From NCBI RefSeq assembly GCF_051131155.1, contig NZ_CP159508.1, forward strand, positions 3,472,001 through 3,536,000: DNA of 64,000 nucleotides, given 5' to 3'. This document shows positions 34,368 through 43,389 of this stretch, piece by piece. The DNA comes from Pseudanabaena minima. Its GTDB lineage: Bacteria > Cyanobacteriota > Cyanobacteriia > Pseudanabaenales > Pseudanabaenaceae. The number at the start of each line of letters is the position of its first letter. Positions within the stretch are counted from its first letter, which is position 1. The notes under the pieces were generated by a model. It did not search any database and was not told the origin of the DNA. It worked only from the letters and a program-made list of their open reading frames with translations. Made by a program: the position numbers and the translations under genes.

Positions 34368-34676
34368 ATGGCGATCGGTATTGGAATGATCGAGACCAGA
34401 GGCTTCCCCGCAGTTGTAGAAGCTGCTGATGCTATGGTCAAGGCTGCTCGCGTTACCCTTGTGGGTTACGAGAAAATCGGTAGTGGACGAGTAACCGTCA
34501 TCATCAGAGGTGATATCTCTGAGGTGAAAGCTGCTATGGCTGCTGGTGTTGAAGGTGCAAATCGGGTTAATGGGGGCGAAGTTGTTTCGACTCATACCAT
34601 TGCTCGACCACACGAAAACCTAGAGTATGTTCTGCCTATTCGCTATACGCGAGAAGTAGAGCAATTTGCTTTTTAA
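34368..34676 (+). CDS. ccmK: Carboxysome shell hexamer protein CcmK (first copy)
   Basis: The 102-residue single BMC-domain protein begins MAIGIGMIETRGFPAVVEAADAM and has GYEKIGSGRVTVIIRGD, the pore loop KIGS. It forms the main hexameric facets through which bicarbonate and RuBP pass. It is about 80% identical by eye to the second copy 105 bases downstream, so they correspond to the CcmK1/CcmK2 pair. Confidence 0.97.
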   Translation: MAIGIGMIETRGFPAVVEAADAMVKAARVTLVGYEKIGSGRVTVIIRGDISEVKAAMAAGVEGANRVNGGEVVSTHTIARPHENLEYVLPIRYTREVEQFAF

Positions 34677-34781
34677 AATTACTTATTAAAGATTGTCTCA
34701 AAAAGACTCTCTCAAAAAAGTATCAAAAGACTAAATTTTCATTAATTTCATTATCTGTTTTTTATTAGGAGAACATTAATT

Positions 34782-35123
34782 ATGGCGATCGCAGTTGGAA
34801 TGATTGAAACCCTTGGTTTCCCTGCCGTTGTAGAAGCAGCAGATGCTATGGTCAAGGCCGCTCGCGTAACCTTAGTTGGCTACGAAAAGATCGGTAGTGG
34901 TCGTGTGACCGTTATCGTCCGTGGCGATGTATCCGAAGTACAAGCTTCAGTAGCAGCAGGTACTGAGTCCGTAAAGCGTGTAAACGGCGGACAAGTACTT
35001 TCCACACACATCATTGCGCGTCCTCACGAAAACCTTGAATACGTTCTACCTATTCGTTATACCGAAGAAGTCGATCAGTTCCGTGACAATGTGAACTCTA
35101 TCCGTCCTATCAACCGTCCATAG
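34782..35123 (+). CDS. ccmK: Carboxysome shell hexamer protein CcmK (second copy)
   Basis: The 113-residue paralogue shares the BMC domain and KIGSGR pore with the first copy, and differs mainly in a longer C-terminal tail (DQFRDNVNSIRPINRP). An ATTAGGAGAACATTA ribosome site precedes the ATG. An intrinsic terminator follows it at 35145, before ccmL. The extension resembles that separating CcmK1 from CcmK2 in other species; which is which cannot be fixed here. Confidence 0.97.
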   Translation: MAIAVGMIETLGFPAVVEAADAMVKAARVTLVGYEKIGSGRVTVIVRGDVSEVQASVAAGTESVKRVNGGQVLSTHIIARPHENLEYVLPIRYTEEVDQFRDNVNSIRPINRP

Positions 35124-35144
35124 TAAGGACTTAGCTAGCGCGAT

Positions 35145-35171
35145 CAACCTTTATCTAAAGGTTGTTTTTGT
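35145..35171 (+). terminator. Intrinsic terminator between ccmK and ccmL
   Basis: CAACCTTT and AAAGGTTG form an 8-bp stem around ATCT, directly followed by TTTTTGTT. It lies 22 bases after the ccmK stop. Partial termination here would give far more ccmK than ccmL message, matching hexamers to pentamers. Confidence 0.82.
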
Positions 35172-35237
35172 TATTAATCAGACTTTGCCTAGCATCTATC
35201 CGTATTTTATTCATTCTGTAAACGTACTCATAACAAT

Positions 35238-35546
35238 ATGCAAATCGCTAAAGTTTGCGGTACGGTCGTCAGTACCTACAAAGAGTCCAATTTGTCTGGA
35301 ACTAAGTTTCTGCTTTTGCAAGTTATCGATTTGCAAGGGCAGTTGCTTCCAGAGTACGAAGTGGCTGCTGATACAGTCGGTGCTGGTGTAGATGAATGGG
35401 TGCTATTTACTCGTGGTAGTGGTGCTAGACAGGTGACAAATAGCGAAAATCGTCCGATTGATGCCGCAGTTATTGCCATCATCGACACAGTGAGTTTGAG
35501 CGATCGCACTCTCTACAGCAAAAAATACAGTGAGAGGATGCAATAG
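35238..35546 (+). CDS. ccmL: Carboxysome vertex pentamer protein CcmL
   Basis: The 102-residue protein has the EutN/CcmL fold: MQIAKVCGTVVSTYKESNL, KFLLLQVIDLQG, AADTVGAGVDEWVLFTRGSGAR and DAAVIAIIDTVSL. CcmL pentamers cap the twelve vertices of the icosahedral shell. It follows the ccmK copies and precedes ccmM in the usual order. It is needed in low amount, in line with the terminator upstream. Confidence 0.97.
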   Translation: MQIAKVCGTVVSTYKESNLSGTKFLLLQVIDLQGQLLPEYEVAADTVGAGVDEWVLFTRGSGARQVTNSENRPIDAAVIAIIDTVSLSDRTLYSKKYSERMQ

Positions 35547-35714
35547 AGGTATTTATTCATAAGTATCTCTCGTTCAATTATTGATCAGCGCTAGTAAATA
35601 CACAGTTCTCCGACGTTGTAGCTTAAGTTGTTATTTGGAGGAGCGCTTTTAAGTTCTTATACTCTCGATTTTGACAATCAAGATATAGGTAAAGCTTAGA
35701 AGTGCAGATTCACT

Positions 35715-37751
35715 ATGGTAGTTCGTAGCTTTGCTGCCCCCCCTACACCTTGGTCTAGGAACTTGGCAGAACCCAAAATTGATCCATCAGCCTACGTTCA
35801 TTCTTTTTCCAATCTAATTGGCGACGTTTATATCGGCGCTAATGTTTTGATTGCCCCTGGAACTTCGATTCGTGCAGATGAGGGCAATCCTTTTCATATT
35901 GGAGATAGTACGAACGTCCAAGATGGTGTTGTAATTCATGGTCTGGAAAAAGGTCGTGTGGTTGGCGATGACGGTAAAGAATATTCCGTCTGGATTGGTG
36001 ATAGTACCTCCATCACGCACATGGCACTGATTCATGGACCAGCCTATGTTGGTAATAATTGTTTTATCGGGTTCCGCTCGACGGTATTTAATGCGCGGGT
36101 CGGAGACGGTTGCATTATTTCCTTACATGCCCTTGTCCAAGATGTAGAAATTCCTGCGGGTAAATATGTTCCTTCTGGTGCAGTGATTACAACGCAGCAA
36201 CAAGCCGATCTGCTACCGAATGTACGGGAATCAGACCAAAACTTTGCGAGTCATGTTGTCGGTATCAACGAGTCCTTAAGACAAGGTTATCGCTGTGCTG
36301 CTGATATTGCCTGCATTACACCGATTCGCCAACAACAAGAGAACTCGTCACAGCCAATCAGTGATGCTGCTGCCAGTTTTAATACACAGCTTAATAAGCA
36401 ACATTCTAATCAAATTAATCAAAATCTTACAAATACACCAGCACAGAGGAATGAACCTATGAATGGGGATTTAGCACAGCAAATACGACAACTTTTAGCT
36501 CAGGGCTACCATGTTGCGGCTGAGTACGCCGATGAACGCCGATTTCGCACTGGATCTTGGCAGTCCTGTGCAATCCCACATACATCTGAAGCTTCGACCG
36601 TAATTTCGGCTGTCCAAAAGGCTCTCGCCGAAAACGAAGGCGATTATGTACGTTTGTTTGGAGTCGATCCCAAAGCTAAGCGCCGCCTTGCCGAGACAAT
36701 TATTCAACGCCCCAGTGATAAGCCTGTGGTAATTAGCAATTCTGCTTCTAGCAACAATACTTATACTGCACCTAAAGCTTCATCCAATGGTGCAGCTAAT
36801 GTGAGCAATAGTGATATTTCTAGCCAAGTTCGTCAACTTCTCGCTCAAGGATATCGCATTAGTACTGAGTATGCTGATGCCCGTCGTTTCCGTTCCGCAG
36901 CATGGATGACTGGTCCTGCGATCGATGCCTCGAATGAATCTACAGTGATCGCCGCCTTAAATAGTATTCTTGCTGAGCATGAAGGCGAATATGTGCGTTT
37001 GGTAGGAGTCGATCCTAAAGCGAAACGCCGTGTAGTGGAAACAATTATTCAACGTGCTGATAGTCAAGCTGTGAGCATTGGTCAGTCCAATGGTAATGGT
37101 GCAGCAGCCAGCTATAGCGCACCTCGTGCAACCAATGGCAATGGTGTTGCCAATGACGTATCAACTACAGTAGGGCAACTTTTAGCTCAAGGTCATCGCA
37201 TTAGTGTTGAACATGCCGATGAGCGTCATTTCCGTACAACTTCTTGGCAGACTCTACCCGCTATTACAGCTAGTAGTCCTGCGGCAGCGATCGCTGCTTT
37301 AGAAAATTACATTGCCGAATACAGCGATGAATATGTCCGCCTTGTTGGAGTTGACACCAAGGCAAAGCGCCGTGTTGTCGAACTGCTAGTGCATCGCCCT
37401 GGTGGTCAGCCTGTAGCGGCAACTCGTACTGCGGTTAAGGTAAGCAACTCTACTAATAGCTCCTATGGTGGTGGTACTGCTGGAAAAATCAGTGCAGATA
37501 TGTTGTCACGGATTCGTCAACTGTTGTCTCAGGGATATCGCATTGGCACTGAACATGCTGATGAGCGCCATTTCCGTACTAGTTCTTGGCATAGCTGCTC
37601 ACCGATCGCCGCATCAAATGAGTCTGAAGTAATTCGTGCCTTAGAAGATTGTCTTGCTGAGCATGGTGATGAGTATGTGCGTTTGCTAGGTATTGACACC
37701 AAGGCAAAACGTCGTGTGTTTGAAGGTATCATTCAACGTCCTGCAAAGTAA
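35715..37751 (+). CDS. ccmM: Carboxysome scaffold CcmM (gamma-carbonic-anhydrase domain plus four SSUL repeats)
   Basis: Residues 1-200 form a gamma-carbonic-anhydrase domain with metal ligands His75, His102 and His107 and the disulfide pair Cys194/Cys200, the same positions as in the active Thermosynechococcus protein; the enzyme is therefore probably active. Four Rubisco small-subunit-like repeats follow, near 252-335, 366-450, 480-565 and 592-678, each with an ADxRxFRT(G/S)xW core. They bind and condense Rubisco. Three or more repeats are normal; four is at the long end. An internal start at 36459 should give a short form. The gene is followed by a terminator-like hairpin and a MITE before ccmN. 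Confidence 0.97.
   Translation: MVVRSFAAPPTPWSRNLAEPKIDPSAYVHSFSNLIGDVYIGANVLIAPGTSIRADEGNPFHIGDSTNVQDGVVIHGLEKGRVVGDDGKEYSVWIGDSTSITHMALIHGPAYVGNNCFIGFRSTVFNARVGDGCIISLHALVQDVEIPAGKYVPSGAVITTQQQADLLPNVRESDQNFASHVVGINESLRQGYRCAADIACITPIRQQQENSSQPISDAAASFNTQLNKQHSNQINQNLTNTPAQRNEPMNGDLAQQIRQLLAQGYHVAAEYADERRFRTGSWQSCAIPHTSEASTVISAVQKALAENEGDYVRLFGVDPKAKRRLAETIIQRPSDKPVVISNSASSNNTYTAPKASSNGAANVSNSDISSQVRQLLAQGYRISTEYADARRFRSAAWMTGPAIDASNESTVIAALNSILAEHEGEYVRLVGVDPKAKRRVVETIIQRADSQAVSIGQSNGNGAAASYSAPRATNGNGVANDVSTTVGQLLAQGHRISVEHADERHFRTTSWQTLPAITASSPAAAIAALENYIAEYSDEYVRLVGVDTKAKRRVVELLVHRPGGQPVAATRTAVKVSNSTNSSYGGGTAGKISADMLSRIRQLLSQGYRIGTEHADERHFRTSSWHSCSPIAASNESEVIRALEDCLAEHGDEYVRLLGIDTKAKRRVFEGIIQRPAK
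36444..36461 (+). promoter_or_regulatory. Internal ribosome site and start for short CcmM
   Basis: AGAGGA at 36444-36449 precedes an in-frame ATG at 36459-36461 (Met249, MNGDLAQQ) just before the first small-subunit-like repeat. Beta-cyanobacteria make a short CcmM from an internal start, and this would give a 430-residue product holding all four repeats. Confidence 0.72.
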
Positions 37752-37758
37752 CGTTTCT

Positions 37759-37786
37759 AGAGAACCTCGCTTTGCGAGGTTCTCTA
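37759..37786 (+). terminator. Hairpin after ccmM
   Basis: AGAGAACCTCGC and GCGAGGTTCTCT pair around TTT and are followed by ATTTAG. It lies eight bases after the ccmM stop and may cut transcription before ccmN. Confidence 0.7.
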
Positions 37787-37847
37787 TTTAGAAAGTAATT
37801 AGCGAGTAATTGTTGTCAAGAACTTAGCGAAGTCCTTGATGAATTTA

Positions 37848-37948
37848 TACCAAGTTAAGAAATGGCTACGCCATTTCTTAACTTGAAAACCCTTACTAGG
37901 TTTAGTTTTTAATTCACAAAAGTGTTGCCACACTCTCGTGAATTGGTA
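37848..37948. mobile_element. 101-bp MITE, TACC...GGTA type, copy 3, between ccmM and ccmN
   Basis: The element begins TACCAAGTTAAGAAATGG and ends CGTGAATTGGTA, with TTA on both sides. The first hairpin differs from the other copies but keeps its pairing (GTTAAGAAATGGC with its complement), so the change is compensated. It ends 18 bases before the ccmN start and lies within the operon. Confidence 0.88.
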
Positions 37949-37966
37949 TTAGAGAATATAAAAATC

Positions 37967-38824
37967 ATGCAATCGAACTACCTACCACCTTTAGAACCGA
38001 TCGGAGATTTTCGCTCCTACGTTTGTGGGGATGTAGTGATCGATGAGACAGCGGCGATCGCATCGGGCGTATTAATTCAAGCTGATCAGGGTGGGCGAAT
38101 TACAATCGCGGCAGGTGTATGTATTGGGATGGGTGTTGTCCTTCATGCCCAAGATGGACTTTTAGAAATTGGGGCTGGGGCAAATTTGGGGGCTGGGGTT
38201 CTGGTTTATGGAACTTGTAAAATTGGGGAAGGGGCTTGCATTGGAGCTTCGAGTTCAATTGTGCGTGCGGTAATTGGTAAGGGTGCGATCGTGCCACCTT
38301 GTTCTTTGATTAGTGGTTTAGAGCAAAGTGCTGTGGAGAAAGAGGCGAGTCCTGCGATCGCCCAAGAATTAGAAATTAGTAAGACTTATACGACACCCAC
38401 AAACCACTCGTTTACACATACTTATTCATCGGCAAAACCTTTAGCCAATAACCTTGGGCAGGCGACTAGCTTCAATCAAGCAAACTTAAATGGTGCTGAT
38501 AGTATTGCTGACAATGACAATATAGTTGAACGATCAACGACGGAAACCTATGTGCACACGAGCTTAACCGCAACACCAGAGAGTGTTATTGCTAACTCTG
38601 TAGAGTGCACAGTCACGGAAACACAGGTTGAGATTCCCACAGATGCGATCACGAATCAGGGTTTAGAAAATGCTGATGTTTCGAGTAATGAGCAAGCTAA
38701 TCCAGCCATAAATCCTCTGGAAACTGATATCGCGACCCTTGTAACTGCGAATTCTGCACAAGCTAAAGCCCATGCCCAGTCTCAAATTAATCGCTTCATC
38801 AAAAGGCTTTACCCACAAAACTAA
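37967..38824 (+). CDS. ccmN: Carboxysome assembly protein CcmN
   Basis: The 285-residue protein starts at MQSNYLPPLEPIGDFRSY; an upstream Met at 37922 lies inside a MITE and is not used. Residues 20-135 are hexapeptide repeats (GVLIQADQGGRITIAAGVCIG, LEIGAGANLGAGVLVYG). A long disordered linker follows, then the encapsulation helix SQINRFIKRLYPQN, which binds CcmK and joins the Rubisco-CcmM core to the shell. The linker of about 130 residues is on the long side. Confidence 0.93.
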   Translation: MQSNYLPPLEPIGDFRSYVCGDVVIDETAAIASGVLIQADQGGRITIAAGVCIGMGVVLHAQDGLLEIGAGANLGAGVLVYGTCKIGEGACIGASSSIVRAVIGKGAIVPPCSLISGLEQSAVEKEASPAIAQELEISKTYTTPTNHSFTHTYSSAKPLANNLGQATSFNQANLNGADSIADNDNIVERSTTETYVHTSLTATPESVIANSVECTVTETQVEIPTDAITNQGLENADVSSNEQANPAINPLETDIATLVTANSAQAKAHAQSQINRFIKRLYPQN

Positions 38825-39293
38825 ATTAACGTAAATCACCCAGTCAGCGCTTTTCGATTTTTAATCAAACCTATACATTAGAAACACATTACAATTCACT
38901 ATATTTTTACTGCTGTCGCCCCAGATCATATTAATATCTCAAATCACCTAAGCTTAATTAGTTCAGTCTGTAGAGTTTAGTTTTTATGGAAAAAAGTGGT
39001 TTCAGGGCGTTATTCCCTAAAATGTTGAAGATTTTTATGTAAATAGGTATTAATCCTCATTAATATCAATAGTGCTGACTGTATGTGACTAAAATCACTC
39101 AGGACATGATATCTAAATTACATTTTTACTTTTATATCTCAATTATCATAAATGTAATTAAAGTGATTTTTAGTCGATAAAGCTAAAAATCATTACCATA
39201 AAAGTTTATAAACGCGCTTTAACCAAGGCTTCAGAAACAAAAAGAATCAAAGTTTAGTCATTGGGTTTGTTTGGTCAAGATTGTTGGAGGAAT
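38825..39293. other. 469-base gap after ccmN, no gene seen
   Basis: The stretch is very AT-rich and has no recognised repeat. It must hold the promoter of the 61-residue gene at 39294. Nothing else could be supported. Confidence 0.5.
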
Positions 39294-39479
39294 ATGAAGA
39301 TGAATAGCACTTTTAGCCTTAAATCTAGTATTGCCTTGCTAGTTTTGGGAACTGCTATGGTCGCAGCCCCCAAACAACCTGTAACATCAACATTAGCTGC
39401 TATCAGCGCTTACCAACCTGCGATTGCTGCCTCTGCGGTTGGCGCGATCGCTAGTACTATGCAATATGAAATTGTTTAG
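39294..39479 (+). CDS. Small exported or membrane peptide (61 aa)
   Basis: The ATG at 39294 follows a strong ribosome site (TTGGAGGAAT). The product starts MKMNSTFSLKSSIALLVLGT, with a basic N-terminus and a hydrophobic core, then AMVAAPKQPV, suggesting signal peptide cleavage near AAP. The mature part of about 40 residues is Ala/Ser-rich (AYQPAIAASAVGAIAS). The gene is followed by a convincing terminator at 39522. No homologue is recognised. Confidence 0.6.
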   Translation: MKMNSTFSLKSSIALLVLGTAMVAAPKQPVTSTLAAISAYQPAIAASAVGAIASTMQYEIV

Positions 39480-39521
39480 TTTAATAAAGTAAAGACAGCG
39501 CAAAGTACTTTTTTGCTTTAT

Positions 39522-39570
39522 CCAAAAACTAGAGGCGTTGCAAAGCACCGCCTCTAGTTTTTGGTTTTGT
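39522..39570 (+). terminator. Intrinsic terminator after the 61-aa gene
   Basis: CCAAAAACTAGAGGCG and CGCCTCTAGTTTTTGG form a perfect 16-bp stem around an 11-base loop, followed by TTTTGT. It supports the short upstream gene being a real transcription unit. Confidence 0.8.
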
Positions 39571-39639
39571 ATAGCGACCGCTGTATAAAACGGTAGAATA
39601 TTAAAGAAAAATTTTGGCTTTGGTGGATAAGGGGCAATT

Positions 39640-41721
39640 TTGGAAAAAGGTACGCTAGTCGAAGTGAAATTGCATGGCGATCGCCGCCTTGTCGTAATTG
39701 ATCGTCCTGAAGGTAAAAAACACTTTCAAGCGATCGATGAAAATGGCAATAACCACACTATCCATCCCCGCGAAATTAATTACACCATCAAAGCTAGTGG
39801 TGAAAATGCTAGTTTTACCCATTTGCAAATCCCCTCATTTTTGCAAAAAGTTGAAAAATTTCTCGATCCTTCTAGCTTAGAAGTCGCATGGGAAATTTTG
39901 ATTGAAGATAATCAAGCTACAAATCCCAATGATCTTGCTAGTCTTCTATTTTCAGAATTATCTGCTGTTACTTCCTACGCATCCTATTGCTTATTAAGTA
40001 ATGACAAAATTTACTTTAAGCAAAAAGGAGATCTTTATGAGCCACGCTCAAGTTCACAAGTCTTAGAGTTAAAGCACCAAGCTGAGGCTGCGGCTCAAAG
40101 AGCAAGATTACTTGAGGAGTTTCAACAAAAGATCACCACTAAACTAGCGGGTGGTGAAGTTACTTGGACAGCTAGCGATCGCAGTCGCCTAGATTGTCTA
40201 GAGCGTTATGCCCTTCATGGTGATGAAGCCTCGGACAAGGCTGCAGCCCAAGAGCTTCTAAGTTTTGCTAAACGTTCTAAAAATGAACAAGCGGCTTTCC
40301 AAATGCTAGTCGATCTCGGTATTTGGAGTGAACATGAAAATCTCAATTTACTACGTAGCCAGATTCCGATTCGCTTTGCCAATGAATTGATTGCCGCCGC
40401 TCAAGAATGTTTTACTTCTCCAATTCCTGACAATATGAAGGATTTGCGGCGCGATCTCACCCATCTGCATGTTTATACGATTGACGATATCAGTACCACG
40501 GAAATTGATGATGGGCTGAGCATTGAGACTCTTGCTGATGGGAAAAAGCGCATTTGGATTCATATAGCTGATCCGACAAGATGGCTCGATCCTGAAAGTC
40601 CTCTGGATAAGGATGCGCGTAAGCGTGGAACAAGTGTGTATTTACCCACGGGCGTGATCCCGATGTTTCCGATTGAGCTAGCGGCGGGTCCGATGAGCTT
40701 GATTGAGAACAAGATCTGTCATGCACTCTCTTTTGCCGTTGATCTTGATGAAGTTGGTGCAGTTGCCCGTTATGAGATTGTGGCAAGTTTGGTGAAACCT
40801 AACTATCGTCTCACCTATGAAGATGTTGAGGAAATGCTACAACTTGGTGTGGAGGATGACCTCGATCGCCTTGCGGAATTTGCGCGTCTTCGCAAAAAAT
40901 GGCGCGTTGATCAGGGTGCGATCGAAATTCATTTGCCTGATACCAGCGTTAAAGTTGATTCTAAAAATGGCGATCGCCTCACCTTAGAACTGATGGAAGA
41001 TACCTTCTCGCGTCAACTGGTTGCTGAGATGATGATCCTCGCTGGTGAAGTCGCCGCCAAATTCGCGCAAACAAATAATATTCCCATTCCCTATCGTTAC
41101 CAAGAACAACCCGAATTGCCACCCCTCGATACTTTGATGCAATTGCCATCAGGTCCCGTGCGCGAATTTGCAATTTGTCGCTGTATGACCAAAGGCTCAT
41201 TAGGGCTGTATGCGTCGCGCCATTCAGGTTTAGGTCTGGATGCCTATGCACAGGTAACTTCGCCAATTCGTCGTTATAGTGATCTACTAGCCCATTGGCA
41301 AATCAAAGCTTTTTTGCGCGAGGAGCCTTTGCCCTTTACGGCAGAAATGCTCACGGCTATTCTGCAAGCGATCGATCCTGCGATTTGGGATGCGAATCAG
41401 GTGGAGAAGCAGTCGGTACGTTATTGGAGTCTAGAATATCTGCGCCGTAACAAAGATGTGGTGTGGGAAGCGCTGATGCTGGACTGGTTGCGCGAAAATG
41501 AAAAGCTGGCGCTAGTGCTGATCGAGGACTTAGGCTTGAAATTACCAATGCGAATTAATCGTCAGATTCAAGTGGGCGATAATCTCCGCATTAAAACTGG
41601 TGAAGTCGATCCCCGCAAAGACATTATTTATTTCCAAGAGGCGCAGCAATCTACCTCAGTCTTAGAAATGGAGATGGAAAGAGATAGCGATCGCCTCGAA
41701 TCTGAATATGCAACTCTCTAA
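39640..41721 (+). CDS. RNase II/RNase R family 3'-5' exoribonuclease
   Basis: The 693-residue protein degrades RNA from the 3' end. The catalytic RNB domain is clear: TIDDISTTEIDDGLSIE (Asp cluster), RIWIHIADPTRWLDPESPLD, RKRGTSVYLPTGVIPMFP, and the late ASRHSGLGLDAYAQVTSPIRRYSDLLAHWQ. The start is a TTG at 39640 after AAGGGG; no suitable ATG lies nearby. The N-terminal 200 residues hold an SH3-like/winged region rather than canonical cold-shock domains, as in other cyanobacterial members. Its stop overlaps the convergent DUF433 gene by four bases. Confidence 0.92.
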   Translation: MEKGTLVEVKLHGDRRLVVIDRPEGKKHFQAIDENGNNHTIHPREINYTIKASGENASFTHLQIPSFLQKVEKFLDPSSLEVAWEILIEDNQATNPNDLASLLFSELSAVTSYASYCLLSNDKIYFKQKGDLYEPRSSSQVLELKHQAEAAAQRARLLEEFQQKITTKLAGGEVTWTASDRSRLDCLERYALHGDEASDKAAAQELLSFAKRSKNEQAAFQMLVDLGIWSEHENLNLLRSQIPIRFANELIAAAQECFTSPIPDNMKDLRRDLTHLHVYTIDDISTTEIDDGLSIETLADGKKRIWIHIADPTRWLDPESPLDKDARKRGTSVYLPTGVIPMFPIELAAGPMSLIENKICHALSFAVDLDEVGAVARYEIVASLVKPNYRLTYEDVEEMLQLGVEDDLDRLAEFARLRKKWRVDQGAIEIHLPDTSVKVDSKNGDRLTLELMEDTFSRQLVAEMMILAGEVAAKFAQTNNIPIPYRYQEQPELPPLDTLMQLPSGPVREFAICRCMTKGSLGLYASRHSGLGLDAYAQVTSPIRRYSDLLAHWQIKAFLREEPLPFTAEMLTAILQAIDPAIWDANQVEKQSVRYWSLEYLRRNKDVVWEALMLDWLRENEKLALVLIEDLGLKLPMRINRQIQVGDNLRIKTGEVDPRKDIIYFQEAQQSTSVLEMEMERDSDRLESEYATL

Positions 41722-42044
41722 TTAATTTCGTTTTCCTTAATGGCAAGTGCAATTTCTTCAGGATAGGCTATGGCATAAACCCAAGCATTGGCTAAATCAG
41801 TTGCGGAGAGAGTTGGATAATCTTTTAAAAGTTGAGCTTCGCTAATACCTAAGTTACGAGCGTTAACTAACACCCATACTGGAATGCGGGTTCTGACAAT
41901 ACAAGCATCCCCACCGCAGACATTGGGCGTTTTCTCTATTCCTCGCCAAGGACTGCTTAAACTTTGGACTAATATCTGAATCGCCTGTGCTTTTTCGTTG
42001 GGCGTTAGGGCAAGTAGTTGTGGCTCTAGATTTTGAAGTGTCAT
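41718..42044 (-). CDS. DUF433 domain protein (antitoxin-like)
   Basis: The 108-residue protein begins with a helix LEPQLLALTPNEKAQAIQILVQSL, an antitoxin-like oligomerisation segment, then the DUF433 core TPNVCGGDACIVRTRIPVWVLVNARNLGISEAQLLKDYPTL. DUF433 proteins usually accompany a PIN/DUF5615 toxin. None lies directly downstream on this strand, because the RNase II-type gene converges and overlaps by four bases. Probably an orphan antitoxin. Confidence 0.75.
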   Translation of the reverse strand: MTLQNLEPQLLALTPNEKAQAIQILVQSLSSPWRGIEKTPNVCGGDACIVRTRIPVWVLVNARNLGISEAQLLKDYPTLSATDLANAWVYAIAYPEEIALAIKENEIN

Positions 42045-42886
42045 AAAACTGCTACTAACTCAAGAGCACCAGAATAATTAATATCATATTTGAAACGCTC
42101 TCTCAATATTCTTATAAATTCAGATCTACAAGAAAATTTTAAGGATGTATTTTTTAAGGAAGGTTGCTAGTCGTATTGCCAAAAACTGACTTATTTAGGT
42201 AATTTTAAGCTATAAAATTGCTAGAGTAGTGAAAAACTAGTATGGAGATATTTAGGGAATGGGGGCGAATAATAGAGACAGTATTGGAAAAGCTTTAGAA
42301 TCTTTGCGTCAAGGACTGTATGTGTATGTTGAGCAAAAAATGCAGTCAGTCTATGGCTCCGATTGGCTACAAAAAGCTGTTTCACTTTTACCAAATCATC
42401 AGAAATCAAAACAACAAGCAGAAAACTTTATCCGCGAAGATGTAGCTGCACTGTTAACGGTATTAAATAAAGAATGGGAAAAGGTTTTCAAGGGTAATCT
42501 TAATCAGCCTGATCGTGCTCTTGTGACTGAGTTACTCGAAGTCAGAAATCAATGGGCTCATCAAACTACTTTTTTAACCGATGACACATACCGAGCGATA
42601 GACAGCGTATGTCGATTGCTTAAGTCTATATCTTCACCCCAAGTGACTGATGTCAATAAGCAGCGCCAAGATGTTCTCCGTATTTTGTCTCAAGAACAAG
42701 TAAGACAGGAATCACAACCGATACAAGTTTCTCCTATTATGGAAGCTCGTATTCGGCAGAGACTTGATGGCTTATTGAAACGTATTTCATTTCAAAATGC
42801 TTGCCTACTCAATCAAGCTTTAATACCAAAACACAAAGAAGAGGCAACAGATGATATAAGAGAAAAAGGAGAAAGAGGATAACAAA

Positions 42887-43387
42887 ATGGCAGGGGTATA
42901 TAGATTAGAAATAAGTGAAAGCGAAGAAGAGCTAAAAGAGATGCTAGGGCGGCAGAAAACAGGCTCAGATAAAGAACGAGTGCAAGTATTGTACTTACTG
43001 AAAAGCAAGCAAGCTGGCACAGTGCAAGCCGCCGCTCAACTAATCGGGAGAAACCGTAGCACAGTGCAAGAGTGGATCAGAGGATATCGAGAGGGAGGAA
43101 TAGCAGGAATACTAAGCCATAAACCAAGAGTAGGCAGAATACCCAAAATCCCAGATTGGGCGCAAAAAGCACTGGACAAACAACTGCAACAGGAAAAAGG
43201 ATTTAATAGCTACGGAGAGATACGACAATGGCTACAGGAAAAACTAGGAATCGAAAGTACCTATAAAAATGTGCATGACTTGGTGCATTACCGAATGAAG
43301 GCAAAACCAAAGGTAGCCCGTCCCTATAGCGCCAGTCAAAACCAAGGGCAACGCGAGGAATATAAAAAAAACTCTCGGATAACCTAG
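42887..43387 (+). CDS. IS transposase OrfA, copy 2
   Basis: Identical in sequence to the 166-residue protein at 20951-21451, with the same helix-turn-helix and the same A8 slip site near its 3' end. It should be active if copy 1 is. Confidence 0.9.
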   Translation: MAGVYRLEISESEEELKEMLGRQKTGSDKERVQVLYLLKSKQAGTVQAAAQLIGRNRSTVQEWIRGYREGGIAGILSHKPRVGRIPKIPDWAQKALDKQLQQEKGFNSYGEIRQWLQEKLGIESTYKNVHDLVHYRMKAKPKVARPYSASQNQGQREEYKKNSRIT

Positions 43388-43389
43388 CC

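Noticed and set aside
37922..37966. Longer ccmN start at 37922
   Set aside because: The extra 15 codons lie mostly inside the MITE and lack similarity to CcmN; MQSNYLPPLEP is the family start.
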